A program made the position numbers and the translations under genes. From Oxyruncus cristatus (Eukaryota; Chordata; Aves; Passeriformes; Cotingidae), in contig VXAY01001269.1 in NCBI GenBank assembly GCA_013399855.1, positions 1 to 64,000 on the forward strand: a stretch of 64,000 nt of DNA, read 5' to 3'. Shown in pieces: positions 11,411 through 24,375 of this stretch. A model generated the notes under the pieces. The model made no database searches and was not told the DNA's origin. It saw nothing but the letters and a program-made list of their open reading frames with translations. Position 1 is the first letter of the stretch; each line of letters starts with the position of its first letter.

Positions 11411-14400
11411 CCAAGCCCACCTTGTCCAGCATCCCAGCTCAACCAGTGAACCACGGCAGATCTGCAGGGAAGAGTTAGAGAACAAGTGAAGAGTATATCC
11501 CATAAACTCCAAACTTTTTAACAGGGTGTTTCTCAGGATCTTTCCAGCTAATGTCTTTATATTTGAGTATATTTTTCCCCTCTGTGCAAAATGGAATTCA
11601 TCCTTCCATTAGATAGCACTCTTACACAGATTAGGCTGCAGAAACATATCAGTTTTGTTGTTCCTGTTTTAGTTTCTTTTGTATATCTTTTCTCATTTTC
11701 CTCATTTCCACATTTTCCTCACTTTGGCATTTGGGTGTTTGCACACCTTCTTTGTATTGTGTCTTTCACACACACTGGAAAAAATTAGAAGAGTACTATA
11801 CAAAGCTGGAAAGAAGCACAGGAAAGGCAGCATGAAATGTTTTCAGATGCAGAGTGAGCTCTAATGAACACTTCTTGATTTTTCTGGGAATAATGTATCA
11901 TTACAGGAAAAAATACTTACCCTGTCTCGTTACTAAATTATGGCTCTTCTAGCATCACTGCCTTTCCTCTGCCCTCCTGAAGGTCTGTCCTATCAGATAA
12001 AACTGGCACAACCCCACTCTGCTGAGAATGTTGGTAGCAGTCCAGAGGAAATTTCAAAGGCCCAAATCCTTATTAGTTTATAGAAGTGAATATACAAAGC
12101 AACGAAAATACGTAGCCAGAACATGAACTACCTATCTTTAGGCAATAGAAGAACCCTCATGTAATTTTTACCCCAAGAACATCTTCCTTCCTCAGTCCTT
12201 CCCACACCACTTTTAATGATCTGGCCCCTGATTTAGCTCAGGACTCTGTTTTAGAGCCTGGTATTATAAGTAACATACCGGAGACAAGCAGCTCGAGAGT
12301 CACAGTTATAAATCACATGTGACTGTGAATTTCCTGATGAAATAAGGAAGATCCACTCCTCAGAGCTCAAAGTTATTCACAACTACAGAGTAACTGCAAT
12401 AAAACTTTCCCTGGGAAGAGTTTCAGAACAAACTCAAGCAGGGCCTAAGCTCCAATCTTGGCCCTTTACAAGCCAAATGAGTAACCCAAATTTGGCACAC
12501 CAGTCAGTGTGAAGGCGCTGGAACAGACAGTTAAACCAGAAAATTTTTTATTTATGCTTCCAACAATTTTCATAAAATTTTACATTTAACTCAGGCAAAC
12601 TCTCTGATTTAAACAGGAAACATGAGTATCAATGCATTCAGTGGACTTTACACAGTTAACAGGTAAGATGGATATTTGTTCGAGTATCATTTAAGATGAC
12701 ATATTTTTCTATTCCAGAAACTAATAATGGAGAAAAAACCCTCCAGCCACACAACCCAAATTCTTACATCAGGTTGTGTAGCATCAGTGCATTTTACACA
12801 ATACAGTATAGACTTTTCAGCTAAAAATTCCTCAAGATTAATCTTTATGCAGGTCATCATGATATATTCTATTAGCTATCTCAGATGTGGGAGGAGAGTG
12901 AGAGGTGCTGCTTAAAACAACCCTAAGTGTTTATTTTTTTTCTTAATTAAGAAAACTACACACAAGCACCATGAAATTAGGTAGGTAGGTGCCATTTCAA
13001 ATTCAAAGAAACCAAACATCAGAAAAAAAAAAAGTACCTTTAAAGACTCAGCTCATCTGCTATTAATAAAATGCCATCTGCCATTTTATGGTGCATATAT
13101 AAACAGCAACAGATAGATGCCAAGGCAATTTAGAATTTCAAACTGCAGCTAGGCCAGAGCTAATTTCGTTCAAGGGACAAATGAGGAAGTCTCCCTTTGC
13201 CAAGTGACAAATGTAATGATTCATGATTAATGAAATCTTTTCTCCTCCACAGGCCTTTCCTTTAAACATGCTTCATTGTTATCAATGGATGAGGGAAACT
13301 GTACTTTCAGAAATGAGCACAGTAGAGGAAACAATCCACCCTTGAATGACTTGCATCCAATTCTTACTGAAAATCAGAATAAGCCGTGATTAGAGAACCA
13401 GTAGCTGCCTCTACAGAATTCCAGCACTGTGTCTTTTTCCAAATATAACTAGTAAAGCTAAACTTGATTGGAGAAAATTTAAAATTAATATTTTAAAAAA
13501 TTCTGCTCTAGAAACTTTTTTTCCATGGAAAATTTTGTCCAAAGGTATTTATATTTGATGGTGAGCTTCAAGGGAAGAAAAAAACCCAAGCATATCCTTC
13601 AGCCTTCTTGTTATGTATGAATTCTATCCTTATTCCATTTTCCCAAATTAAAATATTAATGCAGCAATAACAATTCTGAAGACTCAGTGTTTTCAATTCC
13701 CAGTTTTGTTTTTGTGGTATCATCTATCCAATTTTTGCCTCCTAAGCAGTTTAACTAAGCAATTTTCCATGGGTTTGGGTGGTTTTGTTGTTCGGGGCTT
13801 TTTTACAGGTGTTCGTCCGGTCTGAATTGAAAGCCTCCAAAGTGAAGGTTTTCTCTGCTCTAAATGACTTGCAAGGCTTGTTATATTTATCATCTGAATT
13901 TGCCCTGTTCCACTCAATTTGTGGTAAGAGAGATTCAGTGGGAGACTCCAGTGTGTCTCAGCGTGGATATAGTGGGAACAGATCATCCATTCTTGTGCCT
14001 TAAGGGAGCAGCTCATCTTCAAATCTACTCTGTTTTTTCAGTTCTCTTTCTTTCTTATTTTCAGAACTTTAAATGGTTTTTCCTGCAACAATGCTCTGCT
14101 TTCACCCAATCTGATTTCCCATTTTCCACTTCTCACTCATTCTTCCTAGCTGTAGATGTATTTTTTCCCATCTCGTGTACCAAGAACAGTCAATAACATA
14201 TTTAAAGAACTTTCCTCTAGTTCACAGTAGATTTTCAAGACAGTTCAATGGTATTTATTTTAAGGTCAAGGGAAATTTATTACCAAGTCCAATAGGTTGA
14301 ACTATTCTACCACCTCTTCTTTCTTTGAGATGTTAACCCCAAGAATTCAGACTCTAAACTTGGCCGAACTATGTTCCACTTTAATTTGACTGTAACTAAC

Positions 14401-17400
14401 TTGACAGGATGTGAATAACAGTTTTCTCCCTTTGAACATGTAAAAAAACCCGTGGTCTTCTATTTTAAGTCATAAGAAAACATAATGAACAGGTAAAAGG
14501 GATATTCATGAAAGATACTCTTTTTAATTAACTTTTAAAATTAGCAATTTCTTGCCCACTGAGTCTATTCATCCTTCAAAACCAGACCATTCCTCAAAAT
14601 CCCTGCACATAAGGAGTATTTTTCACATTGCAAAGAAATTTTGTCTTCCATACATCGTAATCTCTAACAGAATGTGAAAATACATATGGTCACACAAGTA
14701 GGTGATGTTTAAATAAAGGAGAATAATTGTCAATGAACTGGAACTGTAAACTGATTAGAAAGATGAGTATTCATAAGAACCTGAATGACTAGAGACTGAT
14801 ATGGTATATACAAGCACCTGATTATTGACAGATTATATTCTAAATAAAATTTCATAGTATTCACCTTACTTGCACTGTGTTGCATAACCAAGAGCTGGCG
14901 ACAAACTCAAGTTTAGACTTCAGTCCTAAATTTGAGAAGTGGTTATCAGACACTCCAAAAAGATGGAAAAGTAAGTCCTTTTGAGATCTTGTACCTGTTG
15001 AAAAGGTAACATTGCACAGAAACCCATATAGTTTAGGCTGTTGGGTTAGTGACCAAGATTTGAACTTGCAAAGATGGTTCAGATTTTGCTGCCAGAACAG
15101 CAAAGCCTTTGAATAAGCAGTGTGGATGCTATTTAATACATGAACTGAAACAGCAGAAATTAGTCATAATAGATGGAACTCAACAAGGGAGACCAAGATA
15201 ATTTCTTCATAAGGGAGGTCAGATGCATCAAAAGGAATATCAATGATAAAGCAATCACTTCAAGCTTACTTATAAATGTTTATTTCTTGCAATTCCTACA
15301 TGATTAAAAGCAGAGTTGTGCAGCATTCCAAATGTACAATTGCTATTGACCTGATTGTAATTTTTTCTTGAGCAAAACATAAATATTAAAAGTGAATAGA
15401 TTATAAACATATATGCCCAATAAACATAGAGATACTTGCATGTCAAGTTCATTTTCCATGTGTCTGTAAGCATCTATTTGAAACCACACAGCCGGAACAG
15501 AAAGAGAAATCAGGTCAGCAAGTTCACATCCCCTGCAAACATGTCTTGGGCTTTTCTGTAATGGACCTTATCACAATTATCTTTATACACAAATGAATTG
15601 GCACTGTTCCTGTACTACAGAAAATCCTTGTGAAAGCTTAGTTGTTAAGTTAGAACGCTCAAAGGTTCAGCATGTAAAAGAATATGAAAAGACATGGAGT
15701 AACTCCTTCCCTATTAATACTTATACTTTGTGTAAGCACGTCACGACAACCACTTTGATAATGTTAGAAGTCTGTTGACACTTTTTACTTCATAATCTAA
15801 TTTTAATGGCTGATTTGGATCAAGTAGAAACTCAAAAGAGAAGAATTAAAACCAATAGAGTTCCTGAAAAATAATTACACTGAGAGACAATGCTAATTTT
15901 AATCTGTAAGGTTATAACTAAAACTAGTAGTACTTATAGGACAATTATTTTTGTTAAGGCCAAATTCAAGTATTCATCACATAAAAATATAAATGCAAAG
16001 ACAACCTATGTCTCAGAGAAGATAGAATTCCTCCATTTCTCTATTTGCCCCATGTGTGAGAGGTTGGATATTTAAGGATAAACCTCATAAATCACTTTGT
16101 GCACAAAACATTAAATGCATAAGACCAACTAAAATAAATGACGAACTAAGATGGACAGTGAAACATGTGACTCTATAAACTTCTTTATACCTTATGGTAC
16201 CTTCATAATTAATTCTGCATCCTGAGCCCAGTGGCCTGCTTTTGTAAAGCTGTGATCAATTGCCAAAACCCAGAAATAGATGAAGTAACTCACCAGATAT
16301 GTCCATCTGCAAATATTCATTGTTATCATCTATTTCTTCCGAGTAACTCGGTAGTTAATTGGGATGGTGACCTCTGTGAAAATGCAACACAGTAAAAGCA
16401 ATATGAAGAAACATCAAACACAGTTCATGTTCAACATTATTCATTAATAATCCCTCGTAGCTAAAAATGTACCACCTGAATGGCAGGTATTTACTTAAAA
16501 TTAAAGCATAGAACTTCAGTGCCACTAAATAATAGTAGTCTTGTTCAATATTGAAGATAAGAACATTTCAACATCAAGGCATAGGAGATACTCTGAAGAG
16601 CTGAATTGCTGGAATGGCTCCAACACAGCTGTTCATTCCAAGGAGTCCTGAAACTGTTAACAGTTATCTAAACAGGAAAACACCATGAAATAAAACTTTA
16701 TTTACAAACTCACACTGGTGCAAAACTGAACCCTCCTTAAACTTCCAGGTTTTGGCACTATTTCTCTTACATATTTGGCAGAGCTTATTACAGCAACGTG
16801 CAGTTTTGTGATTGTTGTTTCTCCCCATCTCAGCAAAAAAGAGCCCAGAACTTCAAAGGGAAGTGATTGCAAACAGTCTGCAAACCTCTGCCTACAGGAG
16901 ACATAAAGGGAATAAATCTCCTGCCCAAGTCTTTGTCGTTCCGGTTTCAAATACATTCATGGAAATCCTGACAAGGATTCAAGGAGGACCAAGGCCACAG
17001 AAAACAAAGGTGCAGATATTCATCTTGAAACACTCTTAAATGAGTTGGGGAGTGACTATTTATTTAGCCCTGTGCAAGTTTCTTGCCAGGCTTAGCACAA
17101 GCCTGCCAGGAGAATGGCTGGAATTGGAGCAGTTCAAAAGACAGGGTAGGTATTCCCCAAGAGGCCCAGGAAATTAGAACAGATTTGTCCTCTCATTTAT
17201 GCTGGGGTTATGTAGGAAATCAGATCCAAGAGGTGGCTTCAATAGCCACACAGTCTCCCTTCCCCCAGATTTAAAATTTCTGAAGGCAGAGGACAAACAT
17301 GTCATCCCTCTGTCTGTCTATTCCATTCTCATGCAAATGGCATGGAGTGCTTTCCTCTTAATTACCCACCTTCTTGCCAAAGCTGTCAGAAAAAAAGAAA

Positions 17401-17572
17401 AGCTAACTTTTTTTATTTATTTTATTAAACTTTTAATATTCAAATTTATGGGAGTCTTCAAGCCTAAATCCTCATTAGAGCTTATCAAATAATTAATGCT
17501 CCAGAAATTAACTAACTGAAACAACATGCACACCCCTCATCCAATTAAGCAGATGGATAATCCAGAGAGGGG

Positions 17573-17611
17573 AAAAAAAAAAAAACCAAACAACAAAAAA
17601 ACCCCAAACCC
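17573..17611. repeat. A/C-only low-complexity tract
   Basis: A 12-base poly(A) run followed by CCAAACAAC and A/C runs. Only A and C occur on the plus strand, a smaller version of the tract at 51.17 kb. Confidence 0.7.
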
Positions 17612-19683
17612 TCTTTGCTGCATCCATGAAAGAAAAGCATAAGAATGTAACATACAAAGCACATTTTAGATTCAAATACAAAGCCCATGAAAGTGAACTA
17701 TCCACTAAAGTGCCTAAAGAGGGGAAATGGGTGATAGTCTCACTTTCAGTTAAACATCACCCACAGCTTTACAAACCTGTTATCCCTTGAGGAAGCACTT
17801 AAAAACATTTATCCACTCTTTTTCTCCTAAATGGTTGCCTTAGAAATATGTGGCTCAACACTTTAAAACCAGGCCTTCAAGCACACCTAGTAACTTAAAA
17901 TTCCCTCTGGGAATCATAATATGACTAACTAATAAATCTTGTCCGCTTTCCCCACCAAATCAAAATTCTAAATATTTAAAATGAAATTTACTCTCAAGAC
18001 AGGAAAAATCTGAAGTGAACCCATAGCTGGTAAAACTTGAAAGCAATAACTGAAGTTGGAACAACTGAACTTGTCTTGCTAATCTTGATTCCTGCTTCCA
18101 AATGATTTGAAGGCTCAGTACTGGGAGATTCACCTTGCACTGCAGTTCCCTAGCACGGTAAAGTCCTTCCTGCTCACCTGGAAAGCCCCATGCTGTGGAG
18201 ACCCAGGTCTGGGGAGTTAAAAGTGGTGGAAAGTCAGAAAGACTTGGGGAATTTTCATTTGGGAAGATGGTGTTGGAAGTTCACTCCAAGATACTCAGAC
18301 ACAGAAAGCTCAGGCTGCTTAACTTCTCGTCAAACAGGCTCTCTGAAGTTAAGTCGGCTTGAGCGTAAGATTATTACACTTGGCACCTCTCTACAACACA
18401 ATTTAGACAACAAATGCTTCAAAAAAAATCTTTGCAGTCCCACCAGTGGCCCTCTTCTAGCTGAGGCCTCCCTTTTGTGCATATAAACAGCTGATAAAGT
18501 GATCACAATCCAGCCTAAGCCCAGGAGAAAGACCAAACAGAATGTGGATTTTGGCTGTCTTCCACATAGTCAGTGACAAGAAAAGGCTTGAAGCAGAAAA
18601 CCTTACTATTCTGGCAAGAAGAAACCTCTTTTTTACCATTAAACATTTTTTGGATGATTTTCCAAGGGAAAACTTAAAAAAAAAAAAAAAGGGAACAAGA
18701 AGTGCATATAAAATTAAATTACCTGGAGACAGCTTTAATTTGTATAAAGCCATAAGAAGTTTTTATGTGACTGTTTAATCTTTTAACAGCTGCTTTTTAA
18801 GTACTCATTTGCACTAAATATATCACATGTCACCATACTTATGATCTTCCTGAAACAAAAGAACATCTTCCAAAATGACTATAGCTGGCAATATTAAAGC
18901 AGCACCTACTGGCATCATTATATTTAAGTATCTGAACTAGACATTACTGTCAGCAGAATTTTTTTAGACCTTTCTCCCCTCTTTTTGTTACAAGAGGTTA
19001 TTAGAGTTACTTCAGTGTCCCATGTCCTGTGATAAAATGCTAGAAATGAACTATTAAAATTGGCAATAAATACCTATAGGCCATGAATTTAAGTTTCTCA
19101 GATCATTTATGTGCTTTAAAAATTTTGTTGAAAGCACATTCTACCAGCTACCCTGAAATTCTTAGCAGATTGCTGACACTGGTGTCCAACAGTTTCCTGG
19201 GGATGAAAAAAAAAGCAAGTGAGAGATTTACTCAAATCACAGCTTGATCTCCTTGCCCATTATAAGTGGGGGTTTCTTCTGCATGAGCTCTCGTTCCTAA
19301 ATATATCAACTAATGTGGAACAAGCAGTCTAAATTCACAAGTTCTGAATTACAAGCTCTAAATTCACCACCTTGTGTCCACAATTTTTGGTGGTGGAGTG
19401 GTGCCTGAATGTTGGCATTATTTATGAACAGCAAAATCAAGTCAGGCATACAATTAAGGAATGAAATCCTAGGTCGCTTGGGAAAAAATGCCATTTCAGG
19501 TGCATTGTTAACCAGGTAAAAGTGGGGTTTCTGTAGGGATTTTACTTTCCCTTTCCACCATTCTCAGTGTCCTGAGGCCATCAAATCCCTCAACGGAGGA
19601 TGCATCTATAAGATTCCTTAGTTTTTCCAACTGAACTGCTATTTTCCTCCATTATTCCCTCTATTTAAATGATTAAAAGAGTT

Positions 19684-19689
19684 GCTGTT
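19684..19689. repeat. 5' target-site duplication GCTGTT
   Basis: Identical to 20209-20214 on the other side of the LTR; a 6-bp duplication left by retroviral integration. Confidence 0.85.
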
Positions 19690-20208
19690 TGTGGGAAGTT
19701 GTCAAAGCTCCAAAGAGTCATTTGATAAGTGGAAAAAGGATTTTCCTCTTACAAGGACCATGGACTAACATTTAATTAAGAACTACAGAAAAGATACTTT
19801 ACATGGGCTCAGCAGTTATACCCTTTGTTAGTAGATTGTTAATGAATGCATTTCATGTATTTTGTACCCCACTTGATAAAAAATTTCCCCTCAGTTTTAC
19901 CCACAGTTTATTTCTAATTCCTGAGTGGTTAATGTTTGGCGCAATGCAGCACTTTCTTTATCTGGTAATTTCTCCTCCCATGTTTTCCCTATAAGGTATT
20001 GTTCACACCTTCCTCATTTCCAAGTTTGTAAAGTCCCTGCCTACTCTTCCCTTTTATGTCAAGCTGCAGCCTCCTGTTCCAGAACCTTCCCAGCTCCCTC
20101 TATATAAGGAGGGAGCTCCCCCTCAATAAATAGATTTGTCTCCTTGGCCTCAACTCTGTCATCAAAACCCATGAGTCCGTTTCCTTTTTCCTGCGTCGAC
20201 GCACGACA
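19690..20208 (+). mobile_element. Solo LTR, probably class II (ERVK-like)
   Basis: A complete 519-bp LTR. It starts TGTGGGAAG and ends GCACGACA, with the short inverted ends TGT...ACA. Both sides carry the perfect 6-bp duplication GCTGTT. Inside, a TATA box (CTCTATATAAGG, core 20099-20106) is followed 20-25 bp later by AATAAA at 20125-20130, then a pyrimidine-rich U5. Orientation is plus. Six-base duplications are typical of class II/alpha-beta-like retroviruses, from which I infer the class; the family itself I do not recognise. No internal retroviral sequence remains, so the provirus was lost by recombination between its two LTRs. Confidence 0.85.
20099..20106 (+). promoter_or_regulatory. 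LTR TATA box
   Basis: TATATAAG-type box in the solo LTR, upstream of its poly(A) signal at 20125-20130. A potential promoter for neighbouring DNA to the right, not shown to be active. Confidence 0.55.
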
Positions 20209-20214
20209 GCTGTT
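20209..20214. repeat. 3' target-site duplication GCTGTT
   Basis: Second copy of the duplication at 19684-19689. Confidence 0.85.
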
Positions 20215-21997
20215 GCTCAGGATGCAAATAAGAGGCACCAGAGGTGAGACAGAAAGTATTTTTCTCACATTTATCTCAACCCCCTGACACTTATGTTCTG
20301 CCATGTGTCTAAAAAGTTGTATGTGTTGCTCAGAACATGCTTGGTTCATACCTCCATGCAAAGATACGTGACCTCACCCCAAAAATATACGAGTATAGAG
20401 TCTCCTTTAAAAGGAGAAAGAAAAGTTCCTGCCCACAAAATAAAGTGGTTGTTCTGAAGAGGTGGTAGCCTTTATTTTGTGGGTTGAGTTTAAAAAACAC
20501 AGGGTGCTTTATTTCAGAAGGCAGGTAATGCAAAGCCTGAGTGACTTGCTGAGCATCACTGTGCTGTGTTCTAATGCCAGACTTCACAGCTGAACACAAT
20601 CACAAAATGCTCTACTGAGGGGCAAATGGACTGTTAGACAAAATCTCTTATGTTACAAAGCTATAATATGAAATTTGGTTGGTTGGTTGATTTTGGAAAA
20701 AGATTTGGGTCTCCTGTCAGCGCTGTTATAAAATACTTCTGTCTCTCTCTGTTTACACATAAACTACATAAAATTTTTGAAATACCTTGAAATATGTGCA
20801 TATAGGGAGCTATACTGTGTATGTTGAATGTCCTGCAAATACAGCAGCTCTGGGAGGGTAAAGGAAATAAGAGCAGTTTTGAAGCCTAAAATACATCCGT
20901 CTTACACAGACAGCAGCTAAAACACAAATCAGTTTATATAACATAAAAAAATAAGATAGTCATATTCCCCGCCTCTGTGAAATGAGGAATTAACCAGGTG
21001 CTTTTCTAAGCTGCTCAGAATCCTCCTGTAACTCTCATAACCTGCAGCTCCATGTGTGAGATACGTTAAGCTTTGCTTCCCCATTCAGTTTTCAAGCCCA
21101 ACAATACTCAGCAGGCAGTGGTATATTTAGCAAGAGATCTTATCCATCACTGCTGAAAAAGTCCCTGGTATTGACTGATGAATGGAAGATAAATCAAAAG
21201 AAGGCTGTCCATTCAGGCAGGGCCGAGTGGCACTGACAGAATCCTGCATGAAAGCTCATTTTGTGCCTGCCTGTACAATACGTGGTTTGTAGAGAGCCTT
21301 GTTCTCCAATGATATCAGTCTCTTCCCAGTATGGAGCCCTCTCCCTTTATTCCCTTCAACAAAGGTGTCCAGTTTGTAAAACAGAAAAATCCTCAAAGTG
21401 AAGAAGTGTTATTGTGATCTGAAATTGAAGTTCAGATGTAGACTGCCTTTCTTGTTTGCCACAAACTAAACCGAGTGCAGCCATTTCTCATTTCTGAAGC
21501 AGAGAACTAAAAAGGGCAATGTGACAAGAGCTGGGGAAAGAAGAATCCAGGAGGCAGGGTAAAAGCATTTAATGGAATAATAACCTTCCATCTACTTAAT
21601 ATTACCCAGCCCAACAATATATTCTTTGAACTGGTCAAACCAGTGCTGCTTACTGACAATGATATCTCTAAATATGGCTAGAGATGATGTGCACAAAAGG
21701 GAACGTTCCTTTTGTTCCTTACACATAGCATTACCTATCCTATTAACTCAGTCTAACAAAACACACATTTTTGGTAGCCAGGACAAGCCCATTTTGGTAA
21801 TGAACCCTAAAGAGTCAAAAGTTCCATTCCTAAACAATTTTTAGCCAGAAAATCTACTTCAGAGATTACATAGGTTTTAAAAACCAGCACTTAGGGCCAT
21901 TATCTAATAAGTGGGCCTTTGGTTCACAAAGACCAGCAAAACAGCTCTACAACTCTACAAGTCTGCTTAGCTAAAAGCTTTTTTGTTTACTCCTATG

Positions 21998-22055
21998 AAT
22001 ATAAATATATATTAATATATAAATATATTTTTTATTTATTCTTATAGATATAAAA
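21998..22055. repeat. AT-rich low-complexity tract
   Basis: ATATAAATATATATTAATAT-like sequence, nearly free of G and C. Confidence 0.8.
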
Positions 22056-23489
22056 AATCCCAAGGCTGCTAAAACAGGGTTACACATTCAGTTCCAGCTT
22101 GTTATCACAGATGCTGGCTGATAGGTGGCAGCTCCTGGTGTCCACACAACTCTTCCCAGCTGATGATTAAGGGTTGCTTAGCTGACACTTAGAATGAAGA
22201 GAAACAATGTAGTAGAACTGTGGGCTCAGGGTGCCTTTTAACTAGGAATTCATTGTGCCACAGGTGCCAAAGGAGAGGAGAACTCCTTTTGAAACTGGTA
22301 ATCCTCAGTGAACATCACAGGACTGCCAGTTAACGACAAACCTCTCAAAAATAACTTTACTCCTGTAGAAATAATTTTTACTAAAAACCTAATGATTTTT
22401 ATCTAAAACCAAACATGCCTTCTCTGCTGAAGGCCTTCCCTTGAGAGTGTTGCAGTGACTGCAGGCAGTTCTCCTGCAGTTAATGTGGTTAAGGATGATG
22501 CGAAATCAGAATCTGCAAAGAGAGTGTAAGCGTAAGAACAGGGCCCAATTCAGAAACATAATAATTGTTTGAGAGCTTGGTCATTTCATACATTTTCCAA
22601 TTTGAAGGGAAAGAGCAGGGAACTGTCCTTAATTCAGCAGTTTTACAGGGCTACTTTTCACAGTGGGCCATCAATCACGGCATCCAAAACCAAAGAATAC
22701 TTTCACTAGTCCCTGTATTTGCAATCTTTTACAGTAACTTGATAAAAGCAAGACAAAGAGTCAGATTTTAGAGATCTCTCCTTTCAAAGACAGTTTCTTT
22801 TCTGTTGCTTTAAATCCTTAAACTATATAACTCATTTATGGATCTGTAAGTCATAGGTACCAGTGAGGGACTTCACAGTATCGGTTAGGATACAAATATA
22901 CACTAAGATACTGATAGTACTCCATCAAAACTTATATTTTTGCCAAAACTGCAATACTGCTGAAGAGTAATTGTACTGGTAATTCCACTGATGTCCTATT
23001 AGGTCATTTGGTGTGAACCAGCTCCATTACAAAGTTTACGAACGCCTCACACAACCCCACAGTGCATCCCTTTTATGTGCTACTGTTGTTACTTCACTAA
23101 TAAGATTAACATGCTTCATGAACAGGAAGGAATAAAACAAATCATTATATATTTGTTTCCATTTATGAGAATAAAATTTTAGCTATGCCTCTAGGAACGA
23201 TGACCGGTTGCTGTGCACATCATGATTATGAAAAAGCCTTAGTACAGACAAGCAAATCTAAAAGCAGATAACACACTGAAGAGTATATCTACAAACAGAT
23301 TGAGAAGGAGAGGATGAAAACAAGACACTCTCACTTTAACAGAACTTCAGATTTCTAAGAATCATCTCAGATTTCAGTGCACTCCAGATGAGTTAAATCC
23401 AAGCTGTCACTCAGAAGATGGGCTCCAAACACCAGCTACTCACCAGGTTTGTGGTTCATTCTCTCTTTGGTCAGATTACACAGGGATAA

Positions 23490-23513
23490 TTCCTATCCCT
23501 CCTAGGATAGGAA
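23490..23513. repeat. Perfect 9-bp hairpin
   Basis: TTCCTATCC (23490-23498) and GGATAGGAA (23505-23513) pair around a 6-base loop. No T-run follows and there is no sign of an RNA gene. Confidence 0.7.
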
Positions 23514-23984
23514 ATGGCTACTGCATTGGCTAACTACAGTTCTTTCCAGAGCCTACTACCTTCAGTGAAAACCAAAACCAAACCCACAGAACACAGAAAC
23601 ATTAGCTAGAATGTAATACTCAAGCACATTTTTTACTTTGGTGTGCTCATGTGGGCAAGGTTCTAAGAGATAATTCCTTTTCCCTTAGCTCATTCCTAAG
23701 GACACATGAGGCTTTATTGAATTGATTTAAGGGGCATCTGAATAATACATTTATCTGTGACAGAAATATCTCTATGTTTGAATAAATGTTAAGTAACTAC
23801 TTCCACTGTAGAATTAAATACCGATTGTTATTGCCAGGCAGCTCTACATTGATTCCAGGTCATTGAAATTTATGTTGTCCTGGACAACTCTAAATGCTTC
23901 ATCAAAAACTCAAACCCCGTGTATTCAGCACTAGAAGCCAACTGTTGGAAACCTGCACATTAGGGTGTATGGTGGAAAGGTGAT

Positions 23985-24375
23985 TAAGTAGCATTTGCAT
24001 GGAGGAAACAAAAGAGGGAATGTTGTTTATCTAGATTTCAGTAAAGCATTTTGCAGCATTCCCACAGCATCCTTCTGGAGAAACATCCTCCTGGAGAAAT
24101 TGGCTGCTCAGGGCTTGAATGGGTGAAAAGGCACCAGGGCAGATTCAGGTTAGATATTAGGAAAAAAAATATCACTGTAAAAGTGGACAGGCATTGGAAT
24201 AAGTTGCCCAGGGAGGTGGGAGAATCACCATTTCTGGAAGTGTTTGAGAGGCACCTGGATGCGGCCCTTGAAGACATGGTTTAGGGGTCATTATAGTGGT
24301 GCTGGGCTGATGGTTGGAGTGCATGATCTTGAAGGTTTCTTTCAGTCATGATGATTCTGTTGTTCTGTAATATTT
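23985..24375 (+). mobile_element. CR1 LINE, 5'-truncated with internal deletion
   Basis: Near 24030 the plus strand encodes VYLDFSKAF, the CR1 reverse-transcriptase motif, followed by HSILLEK. The frame then jumps, after CSGLEWV, to the C-terminal part (GRFRLDIRKKNITVKVDRHW, then NKLPREVG) and stops at 24284. The 3' UTR follows, with the typical GATGGTTGGAGTGCATGATC and GATGATTCTG end near 24360. The middle of ORF2, by family comparison more than 1 kb, is missing, so this is a defective copy that suffered a deletion or was assembled from two parts. Confidence 0.9.

Larger units (their letters stand above)
8011..19689. other. Long unique AT-rich block, no gene recognised
   Basis: About 11.7 kb with no LINE, LTR or SINE that I could name. 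Small features: TTTG repeats at 8117-8136; an imperfect hairpin around TCATGTAG...CTACAT at 8668-8692; an AT-alternating stretch at 10770-10798; a palindrome/direct repeat at 11376-11410; an A/C-rich stretch at 17573-17611. A 146-codon minus-strand open frame (9417-9857) has no recognised domain and is within chance expectation. The part at about 13090-13290 has a steady, non-repetitive composition with homeodomain-like ATTAAT sites and could be conserved non-coding DNA, which cannot be judged from one sequence. Confidence 0.5.
20215..23984. other. Unique DNA, no gene recognised
   Basis: Contains a TTGG microsatellite near 20677-20690, an AT-rich tract at 21998-22055 and a 9-bp hairpin at 23490-23513. 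Open frames are all under 80 codons and show no known domain. A weak MIR-like stretch near 21525-21560 was not accepted. Confidence 0.5.

Noticed and set aside
21525..21560. MIR-like stretch (GAGCTGGGGAAAGAAGAATC)
   Set aside because: Too short and lacking the diagnostic core.
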